This document shows, piece after piece, positions 11,414 to 24,700 of a stretch of 64,000 nt of DNA. A model generated the notes under the pieces. The model searched no databases, had not been told where the DNA came from, and saw only the letters and a program-made list of their open reading frames with translations. Every line of letters starts with the position of its first letter. Within the stretch, counting starts at the first letter, position 1. Source of the stretch: Paroedura picta (lineage: Eukaryota; Chordata; Lepidosauria; Squamata; Gekkonidae); the NCBI RefSeq assembly GCF_049243985.1, contig NC_135373.1, positions 85,314,213 to 85,378,212 on the forward strand. The letters are read 5' to 3'. The translations under genes and the position numbers were made by a program.

Positions 11414-11798
11414 AAGTGGTTCTCAAGCTGGGGATCGGGACCACTTTGGGGGTTGAACGACCCTTTCACAGGGGTCACGGAAGGGCAAGCAACTTGGCCG
11501 GGGGGGGGCACCATCCACATAACAGCCTTGCAGGGTAGATCAAGATAAAGTGTTCATCTATCTGGAGCAGCAGAAAAGAGCGAGATCAGCATGGTGGGAC
11601 AAGAGGCAGAACTGAACTGAGAAATCCTGGGGGAAAAAACAATTTATATACAATCATGAACAATGGATCTTCACGCTATTGGTCAGTTTCCGTTTAATTT
11701 CTGTGAAAGAACACTTGCATAATTTTATGGTTGGGGGTCACCACAACATGAGGAACTGTATTAAAGGGTCACAGCATTAGGAAAATTGAAAACCACTG
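11414..11798. mobile_element. hAT element resembling the SPIN/OposCharlie group
   Basis: The 385-bp element begins AAGTGGTTCTCAAGCTGGGG and ends TTGAAAACCACTG. Inner blocks GACCACTTTGGGGGTTGAAC, GACCCTTTCACAGGGGTCAC and GGGGGTCACCACAACATGAG match my memory of SPIN/OposCharlie-type non-autonomous hAT elements. The flanking octamers are GTCTGGGG and GTCTAGGG (7 of 8). About 270 bp of the middle (AGATCAAGATAAAGTG...) is not like the short consensus and may be its own internal sequence. Confidence 0.72.
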
Positions 11799-14173
11799 GT
11801 CTAGGGGTTCCTACACAGAGGAAAGGAATGCAGTCTTGGGTATTTGTGAATATGATCAACTTATGTAACAGCAGTTGATCACGGTCATGCTTTTCTGACT
11901 CCACAATAATGCAAGTTTACAGGCCCCATTCCCCAGCAGGCACCTTATATGTGTCCAAAATAAAGTGACTTGGATGGGGGGGGGGGAGAATCTACCAGAA
12001 GATAAAAGATGAAATGAAGGGGAAAGCTAATCTGAATGAAGTTAGTGGGTTGGATAGAACTATGAAGCTGGTAACCAGCTGGAGACTCACTAATAGTGGG
12101 GGGGGGGGGACTTGCTGGTGACATGATGACACCACCAGTACCATGCTGATCTTGCTTCTGGTGCAACTGGATGTGATGTTGGCGCATCACCAAGGACACT
12201 CTAGCATTTGCCCCAACTCTTTGGTTTAACTGCAGAATTTTGGGCTGAATGCTAGTGTTGTTGGCAATGCATAGACATCACTAGTGACCATGCCAGGACT
12301 CACATCAACACACTGGGCTGCTATCCACCTCTTATAAGTATTTTTCTCGTACATTTAAACTTTCCAAATGTATCCAGTTCTTGGGGAGAGTTCTCCTTAG
12401 CTGAGTCTGTGGGGAGAGTTCTGCTCACAGGATCAGCTCCTGGGTGGACTCTGGTGGGCAGTCTGATTTAAAGAGACTGTTCCAATTGAGCCATCTCTCA
12501 GGATTTTAGCAGCTTTTATTATTATTATTACTTTTTGCAATTTTTCGGTTTGGATCTATTGGTCAAACAAATCTGGGATTTCAAAAAGAAATTCTCAGAT
12601 CTGAATACTAACATTGGGATTTAAGTTTTTCAGGAATCCTGTAATTTTTTTCATGTCCAATTGACCCAAACCAAAAAATGCCAAGAATAAAAGTTGCATA
12701 CCCCTTCTACCCAAGCAGAGCTCTCTCATTCAGCGATTTAGCTAAGTAATGCTTAGCCAGTGAAACTGATGCCTCATACATTAATTAAGCAACATAAAAT
12801 CAGACTAGGCAGAATAGAGCTAGAAATGCATTCCCCTGGAACTTGTATTACATACTATTCAATTATTAGCATTTCAAAGTTCCCATTTCACCATTTTTAA
12901 CCCCATTGGAGAAGTTTTCGGTATATTAATTTCTGTCTGTAGCTGCAGGACCTGCCTTTCTAGCTGCCAGCATCAACAATGATGCTCCTCCTTCTGGGAC
13001 TGGAGAACGTGATAGCTCTTTTAAAATGGCTTTAAGTCCTCACCAGTGTAATGAAGTCTATATTATGTTAAAAGAAAATTCACAGAATGAGTAAGGCACA
13101 GAAAGCTTGGAGGATTCATTATTTTCCATTTTAATGTGTCCTCTTTCTGAAAGGCAGGTACGCATATTCCTCTGCATCTTTAGATTAAAAGGCTTCCTTA
13201 AAATAGAAACAAAGAACGATATCCCTGACTCAGTGTTGAGTGCTGCTGATGTGATCACTGCTATTATGTACAAACATAACTGATGATCTAGGGATTTAAC
13301 TATATAGAATTCTGCCACATTGCCAAAAGAACATGTTATACATGTAGAAGAAGAGCTGTTTTTTTAAAAAATACCCTCACTTTTCACTGCCTGAAGGAGT
13401 AGTATAAAACCTGAGCTTTCAAATAAAGAAATATTGTGACTCCTCCACTTGACCTCCCTTCAACATCATGTATGTATATATTCTACTATGTTCCAGATTA
13501 CTACTAGCAAACCAATTCTATATTAAGACAATATAGAGCCTTCGGGGAGGGCGGTATATAAATCTAAATAAATAAATAAATAAAATATGGCTAACAATAA
13601 TCTGGAACATGGTAGAACATCGATGTACGTCTTTGAAGAGAGATCAAGAGGAGGAGTCTATGATTATTAGCAAAGGGCACAGCTTTCTTGTTGCTCAAAA
13701 TTCTTCTAGAGAAATCCTTCCCAGCTATACTAACTAGCACACTATTAAGCTGGAGAAGAAATTCTAAAACAATACTGTTCCAAATTACAAGGTGAATTGC
13801 TGCTAGGGGGAAAAGGGTAGCCTAGTACTGTTCCGCCTCTTTAATGAGCCACATGTGTGCATAAGTGATGTCTGTAATGGCTCTCTTTGATTTCAAATGA
13901 AAGCCACTGGCAAGAAAGAAATTCTGCTCTGCTAGCCAGGCAGGTAAAGAGCTTTATTTAAGTAACAAGAACATTCCCAAGAACAGGCCACAAATATTTG
14001 CAGTCCTGACAGCTGTGCTTATGTCTATCTCTGCTCACCATAGGCTTTCCCTTCTCCAGTGTTGTTTATGGATAAAGGCACACAACGCAGTCATGGGGCT
14101 TGGTATGTTGAAGTTTTAAGCACAGGGGATTGGAATTTTCAAAAAGTTTTGTCATCTTCTTGGGTAGGTTGGT
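11799..14173. other. Intergenic DNA with degraded repeat ends
   Basis: No gene recognised. About 12530-12700 (TTTCGGTTTGGATCTATTGG, then GTCCAATTGACCCAAACC and GCATACCCCTTC) resembles the 3' half of the element at 28007-29050. At 13540-13585 a LINE-like tail reads GGGAGGGCGGTATATAAATC followed by an AAAT repeat. G runs lie at about 11978 and 12099. Confidence 0.45.
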
Positions 14174-14458
14174 GAGCCAGTTTGGTGTAGTGGTTAGGAG
14201 TGCGGACTTCTAATCTGGCATGCCAGGTTCGATTCTGCGCTCCCCCACATGCAACCAGCTGGGTGACCTTGGGCTCGCCACGGCACTGATAAAACTGTTC
14301 TGACCGGGCAGTGATATCAGGGCTCTCTCAGCCTCACCCACCCCACAGGGTGTCTGTTGTGGGGAGAGGAATGGGAAGGCGACTGTAAACCGCTTTGAGC
14401 CTCCTTCGGGTAGGGAAAAGCGGCATATAAGAACCAACTCTTCTTCTTCTTCTTCTTA
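14174..14458 (+). repeat. tRNA-related SINE (family B), full length
   Basis: Head GAGCCAGTTTGGTGTAGTGG and TTAGGAGTGCGGAC (A-box region), GGTTCGATTC (B box), body with GGGTGACCTTGGGCTCGCCA and AAAACTGTTCTGACCGGGCA, and tail AAGCGGCATATAAGAACC plus a TTC repeat. Further copies: 16393, 30668 (reverse), 46735, 52557 and 61943 (reverse). Confidence 0.9.
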
Positions 14459-14616
14459 GGTGTTCAAACTTTTCCCACTGATGACTGGCTCCAGAAATTT
14501 TGAGAAAGATTTAACACAGAAACTGAAGGATGAAAGGCAGAGAGTTGTATCCTGGCCTCATTTTCATATTGTTATGCCACTTGCCACTTGCAAGAAGTTG
14601 ATAGAATCTGGATTTG

Positions 14617-14800
14617 AACAAAGTTTGAGTCCAGTGGCACACCTCTTCAGATATCTGATGAGTGTGTGTACACACCACAGTTTATCCCTTGTTGGCCTTA
14701 ACTTTGTTGGCCTTAAAGACCAAAACTTTGTTGGCCTTAAAGATGACACTGAACTCCAGCATTGTTTTGCTGCTTCAGACCAGCATGGTCGCCCACCTGA
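14617..14800. repeat. Dispersed repeat with internal 17-bp tandem copies
   Basis: GAACAAAGTTTGAGTCCAGT is followed by three close copies of AACTTTGTTGGCCTTAA (14690-14743) and TTTTGCTGCTTCAGACCAGC. The same first motif occurs at 1364 and 19458. The multiplied segment corresponds to the AAGACCAACAAAGTTTTA part of the repeat in reverse. Confidence 0.55.
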
Positions 14801-15767
14801 ATCTATCTTCATGGAATTTGATTAGCCGCATAGTGGGATTTGGGTTTGATGCACAAGTACCTGATTAGTGTGCTCACTGAAGAACTAGCACAATTGTTTC
14901 CATTTCATAATAGTTATACATGCAGGCAAAATAATTGTGCAAGCTTTATTGGATGTAGCTTTATTCCAGATATTCTGGTAGCAGTTTCTTCTGCATTGCT
15001 TAGATTTCAAGATACAGCTAATTGTTCTAGTGATTAGTGAAGAAGCTGTGTATGCTAATAGATCTACTATACTTATGTGGGAGTAGGAAGTAATTATAAA
15101 TGATGATGGAGACAGACAGAGAAGAGGCTGCTTCCACATTCTATTTCCTAACTTCCTTCTCTGGCAACCCCATATTTGTGAAATGGTTCAATTAACAAAC
15201 AATCCCTCCCTTTCTGTATTTCATTAAACTCTGAATATTTATATTTGTGAGGGTTCAAAATCAAAAATCCGATGGGCTGCAATAGTAGTTTTAGTTCTGT
15301 CCTACAAAGCAAGCTGAAACTTATTTTGGCAAAAAGGGGAACATTAAGGTAAATTGATCTAAAGTTTAAGGTTGAATTATGCAGCTCAGCAAACATTGCA
15401 ACTACTCAGAAAGCCAATCAGTGTATTCAGTTTCTATACAGACTGAAACCTCAGAACTACGAATGATTCAGACTTGAGTATAAGTGTTCACAAGCTATTG
15501 TTCATTGCTTAATAGCATTTTAAAATGGAAACCCTGCACAAAGATCAATTCCCCTCCATTTCCTGGGTTTATTTAAATCCACACCCAGTAGTAACAAAAA
15601 AGTGCTGGATCTAAGAAAAATTACAGCTGATACATCTTTTCTCCTATAGGGAGAATAATAAAACCAAACAGATGCACTGGAAAAACAAACAAAAAAGGGA
15701 CCCATGGCTTGTTAAAATCTACCCAATTTAAATTAGCATATTTTTTGTTGTCAAATGCAGTAAATGT
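14801..15767. other. Intergenic DNA, nothing recognised
   Basis: AT-rich sequence without clear repeats, conserved protein blocks or RNA genes. Confidence 0.4.
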
Positions 15768-15975
15768 AAGGTTGCCACTTCTGTATTTGGAAATACCTGA
15801 AGATGTGGGTAGAATCAGGGGAGGCTATGATTGAGGTAGGGAAGAGACCTTAGAAGGGTATAATTCCAGTGTCCTGCATCCAAAGCAGCCATTATCTTCA
15901 GGGGAATGGACCTCTGCTATCCAGAGACCAGTTATAAGTCTGGGAGAACTCTAGCCACAACCTGGAGGTTACCAA
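15768..15975. mobile_element. Short DNA element (MITE) with GGTTGCCA ends
   Basis: AAGGTTGCCACTTCTGTATT begins it and CCACAACCTGGAGGTTACCA ends it, with inner CAAAGCAGCCATTATCTTCA and TCCAGAGACCAGTTATAAGT. A partial second copy is at 20983-21137, including AGATCAATTGTAATTCTGGG and CACCTGGAGGTTGGTAA. Confidence 0.65.
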
Positions 15976-16110
15976 TACATTCCCTTTCCCCCCCTATATT
16001 TTCCATTTACTGTGTATCCCAATTTTTGTTTGTTGTATTCCCTACATGGAGGTTGGCAGTCCTCATAAATATCATCCTTAGCTGGCAGAAATTTAACACT
16101 CTCTATACCT

Positions 16111-16382
16111 CTCGTGGCGCAGAGTGGTAAGGCAGCAGACATGCAGTCTGAAAGCTCTGCCCATGAGGCCGATTCAATCCCAGCAGCCGGCTCAAGGGTG
16201 ACTCAGCCTTCCATCCTTCCGAGGTCGGTAAAATGAGTACCCAGCTTGCTGGGGGGTAAACAGTAATGACTGGGGAAGGCACTGGCAAACCACACTGTAT
16301 TGAGTCTGCCAAGAAAACGCTAGAGGGCGTCACCCCAAGGGTCAGACATGACTTGGTGCTTGCACAGGGGATACCTTTACCT
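16111..16382 (+). repeat. tRNA-related SINE (family A)
   Basis: Same family as 1013-1288: CTCGTGGCGCAGAGTGGTAA head, CCTTCCATCCTTCCGAGGTC body, AACGCTAGAGGGCGTCACCC and an ACCTTT tail. The family B copy begins about 10 bp further on. Confidence 0.88.
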
Positions 16383-16392
16383 TTATCTCTCT

Positions 16393-17429
<1,037 letters not shown>

Positions 17430-17580
17430 GGGCATTTCCGCACACTACCTTATGTAATCGTTATATTCTGGCTCCTCCCTATGATGTTGCCAACATCCAG
17501 CGTGCAGGCAGCAAATGGCTGGCGACATCCTCCATTTTAAAGCGCTAGTTGGGGAATCGCATAAAGCGGATTCCCCAACC
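17430..17580 (+). mobile_element. Terminal fragment of the GGGCATTTCCGCAC family
   Basis: Starts GGGCATTTCCGCACACTACC and contains TTGCCAACATCCAGCGTG and CCTCCATTTTAAAGCGCTAG, the reverse of 4370-4515. It stops at a LINE tail at 17581. Confidence 0.6.
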
Positions 17581-17645
<65 letters not shown>

Positions 17646-17745
17646 TACTTTTTTAGACCGCCCTTCTCCCAATAGGTCTCAGGGCGGTTTACAACATAAA
17701 TAGTTAAAACACAATAAAATCCCCATAAAAACCCCAATTAAAAAT
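17581..17745 (-). mobile_element. LINE 3' end with (TTA)n tail
   Basis: A run of about 20 TTA units is followed by AGACCGCCCTTCTCCCAATA and GGGCGGTTTACAACATAAAT, the reverse of the GTAAACCGCCC...GGGCGG 3' end seen in L2-type copies such as 28790. Confidence 0.65.
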
Positions 17746-18926
17746 TACATATAACATATCATTTAGCGCAAGCTATCGGAGAGCAACCAGCAGAGGGAAG
17801 GGATGGAGGCTCAAATGTGCTAAAGGCGCCTGCCTCGTCCCGCCGTCGCACATGGCTAACATCCTGGAGCAACGAAGCGTGACAAAATATAGAGATGTTT
17901 CCCCTCCGCAAAATGGCAGGGACCATTAACACATCAAAAGCCCTTGTGGCCCCCATGAGTTTGTTGGCCTGCTTGGCTGCTCTTTTTGCAATTCAAGGCT
18001 GTTCTACACAGTGACTATTCACAGTTGTGGGCTCTGCATTTGCAAAGGCATTTGCAGTAGCAATGGAGTGTTCATACTGGATGATTCTCTGGTTTTCCTT
18101 CCCCATACTTTTGCACCCACCATTCTCCACTCCCCCATGCTACCAGAGGGCAGCTGGTGAGTATGAAAGAACTGGAAGGAAAAGGACAGTGATATGATCA
18201 TGGAGGTGGAGAAATCCACAGCAACCCATCTATGCTTTAGGAGGAGACCTCAATTTGACTCCAGTATTCCCCAAAACATTGGATAAAAGCTGGTTTTGGA
18301 AACACTGGTGCACAGAGGAGAAAGCATGTAAGGCCCCATGAGGAAGATAACTGCCTGGATGTCCTAAAAAAAACCCTGAGGCCAAATGACAGTTGAGTTG
18401 GAATGAATAATCTTTGATAATGACTTCCAGCACTTTTGACAAATTCTGCTTCTACATCAGAAAGAAGACTGTGGGTAGATCTTTTCCAATTAGCCCTGCT
18501 AAGTAATAAATACACAGTGGTCTCTGTGAAAAACATCCTCTCTAGTGCTCTGGAGTGTGAAACAATAATGCCCCATTATATAATAACATGCAACATATAG
18601 TAGATATTGTAGCCTCGTTGGATGAGAAACATACTATTTTCTATTTTCTGACCCCTCCTCCTAAAAAGAGAGTAGGCAGTATCCCACACTGCTATGCAGC
18701 AACTGCAGAATGCTAGCAGTGGGGAAAACACTTTGTAGAAGACAAGTGATGGGGTTTTCCTTGCCCACTTTTTACTTTCACCCCTTCCCTCCAGCATTTT
18801 TCACCCCTTAGCAGCTGGTTTCCAGAAGTGTCATAGGGTAAAACAATTGTTAGGAGGAGGAAATTAGTGGGGGAGTGGCAGAAAGGAGTCATAGAGCTGT
18901 AAATCCCTTGGATCCCTCAAAAATAA
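17746..18926. other. Intergenic DNA, nothing recognised
   Basis: A moderately GC-rich patch with CpG (17770-17900: GGCGCCTGCCTCGTCCCGCC) is followed by plain AT-rich DNA. No protein blocks recognised. Confidence 0.35.
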
Positions 18927-19146
18927 GGTGACTAGATTGTCCCACTTTTGGAGGGACATCTCGGGGTACCCGGCAAATTGTACTTATGTTGAAATTAAAA
19001 AATATATATATTACAATACAATTTTTGCGTTCTATGTATTCTATGAAACTATTTGTTGCTCCATATAGACCAAATTTTAAATCAAGACCCCCCCCCCCCG
19101 GTCAATGGTGTCCTGCTTTACCAATGTTAAAATCTGGTCACCTTAC
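18927..19146. mobile_element. Short DNA element with AAGGTGACTAGAT ends
   Basis: Begins AAGGTGACTAGATTGTCCCA and ends AAAATCTGGTCACCTT, imperfect inverted repeats flanked by TA on both sides. Inner blocks GGAGGGACATCTCGGGG and GGTGTCCTGCTTTACC also face one another. No coding capacity. Confidence 0.6.
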
Positions 19147-20199
19147 TCAAAAACCTCCAGTAACGGAGCTTACCAACCCCTCCTATGTTCCTTTGTTAAG
19201 ACTGTTTTTACTGCTAGTTAATGTTCAGCCAAAAATCTACCTTCCTGTAACTTGTTGGTTCATTTTTTAAATATCCCACTCTTTTCTCCAGTGGACCACC
19301 AGCTACATGGATTGATGGCTCTTTGACTGGAAGTTATTTTAAACTCTTTGCACCTTCCCTTTGTATTCATTTGAGTATATTAGAACCTGCCTAATGATAT
19401 ACACTTCACACATCTAATGAAGCTAAAAGCTTAAAAGGGGTTCAAGGGGTTAGCAGCAAACAAAATTTGAGTCCAGTGTCACCTTTAAGACCAACAGTTT
19501 TATTCAAGGTATAAGCTTGACAAAGTGAAACCTTACACCTTGAATAAAACTTCTTAAACTTTATTTGGACTCAGACTTTGTTCTCAAAATGGAATTAATT
19601 TTTTTGCACATTTAAGATGCCACTGTTCTGTTTTTCTACTAACTTAGGGAACCACCCAGGATAGGAAGCCTTCCTCCTACTCCCTCTAGATGTCAGCACT
19701 GCGACACAAGTAACTCCTCCTATTGAGTTAATTGCACCGCCCTCAGAAATGAGCAACAGCAAACCATCAAGCAAGGGCAGCAATTGGGCTCTGAAGGGAC
19801 TATGTGCTACAATTTTTTCTACTGTTTCTGAGTTCTGACTGCAGGGACACGAATGGCTGCATTAAATCGAGAAAGATGTTAAAAACTCAAATAACAAAAG
19901 CAGCTCCCTTTAGTTACAGTACTTTAAATTTATCTCACGTTTCACTATATTTCAAAAATAACGGATAGGTTTACAATCATCTCTCTCTCTCTCCAATGTC
20001 AATTGACAGACATCAATTCAACAGATGAGAAATACTTCCTGCGTTTCTGAAGACTCCAGATGCATAGCGTGAGTTCCAGAAGTCCTTTTGTTGCAATGTT
20101 TTGAAAAGCTACGGAGAAATTTGGGGAGGGGGGGGGGCAGAATGCAGGCAGAAATTCTGCAACGGAGTTGCACAAACAAGAATGTCCTTACCCTGCCGA
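19147..20199. other. Intergenic DNA with one dispersed repeat
   Basis: At 19458-19575 the repeat AAAATTTGAGTCCAGTGTCA, TTAAGACCAACAGTTTTATT occurs, followed by its own imperfect inverse (TTGAATAAAACTTCTTAAAC, GGACTCAGACTTTGTTCTC). The rest is plain. Confidence 0.45.
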
Positions 20200-20730
20200 A
20201 TTTCTGCCTGGCATACGACATCTGAAGGGCTCAACCCATCGCGGCAATTAGAACGCAAAGGCCTTCCCGGGCAGCCATTCTCATTCGTGCCTTTTCAAAA
20301 CAATCGGTGTTTCCCTTTAACAAGAAACCTCCGTCGCGAGCCCAAGCGCCCCGGGACATCTACTCCCAGGCAGGAACGGTTAGCGTTCTTTCGAATCTCG
20401 CCCCGCCTTGTTGGAACCTGGCGGAAGTTTCAGTAATTCTCCGGAACTGACGTCTCACGCCATGCGACTACGAAGCGTCTGCGCCTAGAGCGACGTTGGA
20501 GGGCTAGAGGAGGGCTTGGAATGAAGCCGTCTCTTGACGGCAGGTGTTTTCCTCCATTCGCCATAGTAAAAGCAGGCGGATGTGATCCCACAGCAACATC
20601 AGATAAGTCTGCTGCTAGGACCAAAGCACTGTACCAGCGAGGACGTTCCTGCTGCTTTCGTGCGGTTCGCGCCCCCAGTTTATTGTTCGTTTCATCCATC
20701 ATTCAGTGCAGCCCAACACAAAGGGGGGGA
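20200..20730. promoter_or_regulatory. CpG-rich, promoter-like patch downstream of OSBPL8
   Basis: CpG dinucleotides are frequent here (CATCGCGGCAATTAGAACGC, CCGTCGCGAGCCCAAGCGCC, GCGACTACGAAGCGTCTGCG) while the flanks have few. Near 20400-20460 lie GGCGGAAG and CCGGAA (ETS-type cores) and TGACGTCT (CRE-like half). No TATA box is obvious. In human, BBS10 starts a few kb past the OSBPL8 3' end on the same strand, so a BBS10 or noncoding-RNA promoter is possible. I could not recognise BBS10 exon 1 protein here. Confidence 0.45.
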
Positions 20731-20982
20731 ACTGCAGCAGAGACTGCTACTACCTTTGTAAAAAACTGTCATCCTTGAACAGTAGCAAAATTCTACCAAT
20801 GGGCTATTGTGCTAAGCCTTGGCAAGAATAAGCAGGAAGGTTTGGACATAATTTTGCCCGTGTTAACAGGCTGCAGGAACATGTTTTATATTATTTTGTA
20901 TGTGACACCATGACACTGGAGTCTGTTGAGATAGGGCGGAATAAAAATTAAATAAAGCTATAACAAGTTATAGTAATAGCTA

Positions 20983-21137
20983 TGGCTGCCACTGCCTGTT
21001 TGGGAAATTCCTGGAGACTTTGGAACAATGTAGCTTGGAGAGACCATGAGTTGCCACAGAGGAAGTGATCACTGTAGTCCAGAGATCAATTGTAATTCTG
21101 GGAAAACTTTAGGCTCCACCTGGAGGTTGGTAACTCT
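20983..21137. mobile_element. Second copy of the GGTTGCCA-type short DNA element, diverged
   Basis: GGGAAATTCCTGGAGACTTT, GTCCAGAGATCAATTGTAAT and CACCTGGAGGTTGGTAACT match the order of blocks in 15768-15975 but the copy is older. A LINE-like AATAAAAATTAAATAAAGC tail precedes it at 20938. Confidence 0.55.
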
Positions 21138-21769
21138 AGTAGTAGCTGTACAGCATCCCTTGAAGAGACCATTTATTGTGTCAGTTTAATTTCCAATTAA
21201 AGATCAGGCAGAAAGGACTGTCCAAGCTAACATAAATATTGGTTCTGTTACATAACACATACCATGTTTCTTTTAAAAATGGGATCAGTCTACTTTCAGA
21301 CATATCACTGTTGAGCTGTACATGGAGGAGTGAAATTCACTTGTCACAGCTTTACATTTCCATGAGTTTTGAAACATTAGTGGCTCTCTCATACAAAGCA
21401 TGGAAGAATGATTTTGTTAAAGAGTCTCACCTAGTGTGAAACGGTAGAATGGAAAGAATTTTTAAAATGAGGTAGAAAAGAAATCCTTTTAATTGAAGCA
21501 AGACTAATGTAGGGCAGCAGATCAAGGCAGACATATCTGGAGTTAATATGGCCAAGAAATTTGGTAGAACAAGAAACAGGTAATTGGTTTGATATGAATA
21601 GTACATGCAACCTGAATAGCCCATCAGAAATGTTTTGTACAAATGAGAAGGAATCAAAGGCAATAAAGTTAGACTAGGGAGGAAAAGGCAAGACAGAATA
21701 CTGGAGTCACTGTGGGGAAATAGCAAAATATTTTACATTTAACAATTTGATACACAAGCAACTCTCCAT
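21138..21769. other. Intergenic DNA just beyond the OSBPL8 transcript end
   Basis: AT-rich; no repeats or genes recognised. Confidence 0.4.
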
Positions 21770-24700
21770 TCAGTTTTTAATCACAGCTCTTTTATTCTAT
21801 TTTTAAATTGTACAAAACTATGACCAGTGGTACTACTTTAATTTACAAATGGCCTTTTAGATAAGTTGTTAACTGTACAATTATGCATGCAACACACAAC
21901 TTCCAGTTCTTTCAAATAAATTACTGGATTTTCTTATCATACTGCAGGCAGCATGATTTAAACAAACAAAAACACACCACAGTGCAATAATGTGACAGTC
22001 AATGCTGTTTTACATGATATGCAGACATAAAACTGACAGGCATTGGTTTTTCAACATAAGTGCATTCACATTCATATTTTGTCTTAACCTTTGACTTTTA
22101 CATATATTGTATGCATTGAACACTGGTCCTGTACAGTTTTAGTACAACAGCCCATTTTCAGTTAAAAAAATATGTAACAGTACAAAACTCCAAGCTAAAG
22201 TTTAAAAAAAAAAGGAAGGGGGAAGGATAAAAATACATTTAAGGGAACTGTGTGAAATGTGGAATTCAAAAACAGTGGAAGGTTATATATTTTAAAAAGT
22301 GGTTTCCAAGTTTTAGCCAAAACATAGAAATTTTAAGTTCACTATAGGATGCCAGTTGATTAGAGTGGAAGTAGTATTTCCCCCCAAGTTTCAGCAGTAG
22401 TTGAACTACCTTACTTTTGCTCTTCATGGTCATTCTTCTCCCTTCATCCTGAACACTTTTGTTCTCAATATATTTTCTTACAGAAAACAAAGTGAAGCTA
22501 AAATAGTCTGTCTGTGATGTTATGGTTTTATTATGGCTATTTCTATAGTATCACAAACAAAGCATAGCAGCTTCATTATACAAGAATAGACACTCCAAAA
22601 TGTGGAATTCTTGTTGGATTCAGCCATTACCAATTACTGGGGGGGGGGGGGAGCCCTACGACATCAATTTGGAAAAGTTTAACTGATAATATTGAAAATA
22701 AGTTTCCATGGAGGTTCATGAACAGATATGGCACAAGCTTGACAGCATCTTTATATATACACACCTCCTGTGTAAGCTCCATCAAGGCACTGTTACAATA
22801 CTCAAGTATCTGATGGCCAGCTCTCCAAAGATGCCTCAGAACTGAGAGTACAAGTTGAACACAGTAGTCACTCTTACAAGAGTACAGCAGTTAGGTATTT
22901 TATTTACAATAGGATAAAAACCACGAAGGAGGAAGATCCTTGAAAAGCGAAAGGCTACTATCAAGGTAGACAAGACAAATGTATTTAATTCTTATTTTAT
23001 TTCATTAACTTTAAATTGGCAAGAAGATTCTTCCAAAGGCACAGGAGGGCAGTGAATTGTAAAAGTAATTCATACATTGTACAGATACGCTGTCAGAATG
23101 AACCTTTCACAAAAAAGGAAGCATGCTGTACCCTTATAAGGGATCTCTAACAGGTAAATGAAACCAACATACAGGATACAAGAAACATTATGTATTGCCA
23201 GAAATCTAGTTTTTACTACACACACAACACACTTAAATTTCTTTTTAGATATGTTAATGGTTACACGGCATATTAAAGGCTTATAGTGCATTTCTTTTAA
23301 ATATATAGCCATAAACATGGCAACAACAAGCAGTTATCAGTATTTTCTATTTATGTACAAGGAAGAACAACAAAAAAGTGTGTGTTTAAATACTAAGAAT
23401 CAGCAGGGAAGCTACTGTCCTTAAAATTCTATGAACTGTACAGTCACAGGGTATTTTTTAGACAACAATATATGGAAAACAGTCTACCTGAAAGAATTTA
23501 AGATCATATATACACTGATAAATACCATATATGAAGAAACATTTCATAAACTAGACCTATAATCAACCATGAAAAAGTAGTCAGGCAATAAATTCCTTTT
23601 TCCTGCTCACATGAGGAATCAATATAAAGGAGCAAAGTAGGAATTCAGGCTTTTAAGAGCTGTGCTTTTCTGTATTTGAGACAGGACTAGATTAGACTGC
23701 TGTGATTTAATGGTGACTAAAAAACTTTCTAAAACAGAAACACCTGAAAGAAGAAAGCAACTGAATACATTTTGTAACTCCATTTCATATAAAAATTAAG
23801 GAAAACATAAGAGCAAGCAGGTAGAAAGAGAATGCAGTGTGACTACACATTTGCAAATAGTGTCACAGTCCTTTGCAGGAAAGTACAATGGAACAGTTTT
23901 GACCAATGTTTTTTTTTCCAGTATGTTCAGCCAATTTTCTGTCTTTACAAATCAGTATGAAATCAAAAGACAAATCTGTTAATCTTATAGCTAGCTATTT
24001 TTTGGTGCTAAAACTGCCCAAGATATTTTGTTAACTCAATATGCTATCCCCCCTTCCCCCCCTAACATTAAGCATGGGCAGCATTTCAGCTCCTCTGCAA
24101 AGCACCTGGATCATGGCTGCATAAACTGAAATGTACAATCATGTTAGATCTCTACTTGTGTGGCACCTTGGAAACCCCATCATAGCCTAGCATGTTGGAA
24201 GTCTGTTGCTCTGTGTATTTATGGATAATCCATAAAGAGAAAGATTTGGCAAGACATCTACAAGGCAGTATAAACAGGTAAGATTAGAAGACAGCTTTGA
24301 GATAGGCAAGTATGAATCTGAAAGACACATCTAACTACATTATTATTTCTATTGCTATATACTCCACTGAAATAACTTTAGGCTTTATGTGGTTTTTAAA
24401 AAGCTTATTTAAATGATTTGATTTTAAACTGACAAACTGTACAACATAGAAGTTTCAGTGAGAAAGATTATGTACACTATGCAAATACAGCAATAACAAA
24501 TCTGAACTTCCTGTTATTCACCATGCATCAAAAATCAATATATACGCCATGTGGACAATGTTGTAGGAATAGCACTTGGGTTTACACTGATTTGTTTTTT
24601 GGAAGTTAATTTTTAAACAACTGGATTTCCTAAAATGTGTTTTCACTTACAGAAATGTCTATAATAGCAAGTCTGTATTTATGCCTCTTAAGACCAGGAT

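Noticed and set aside
20430-20778. Open frames on both strands in the CpG-rich patch (90 and 85 codons)
   Set aside because: No resemblance to BBS10 or any family I know; GC-rich DNA gives such frames by chance.
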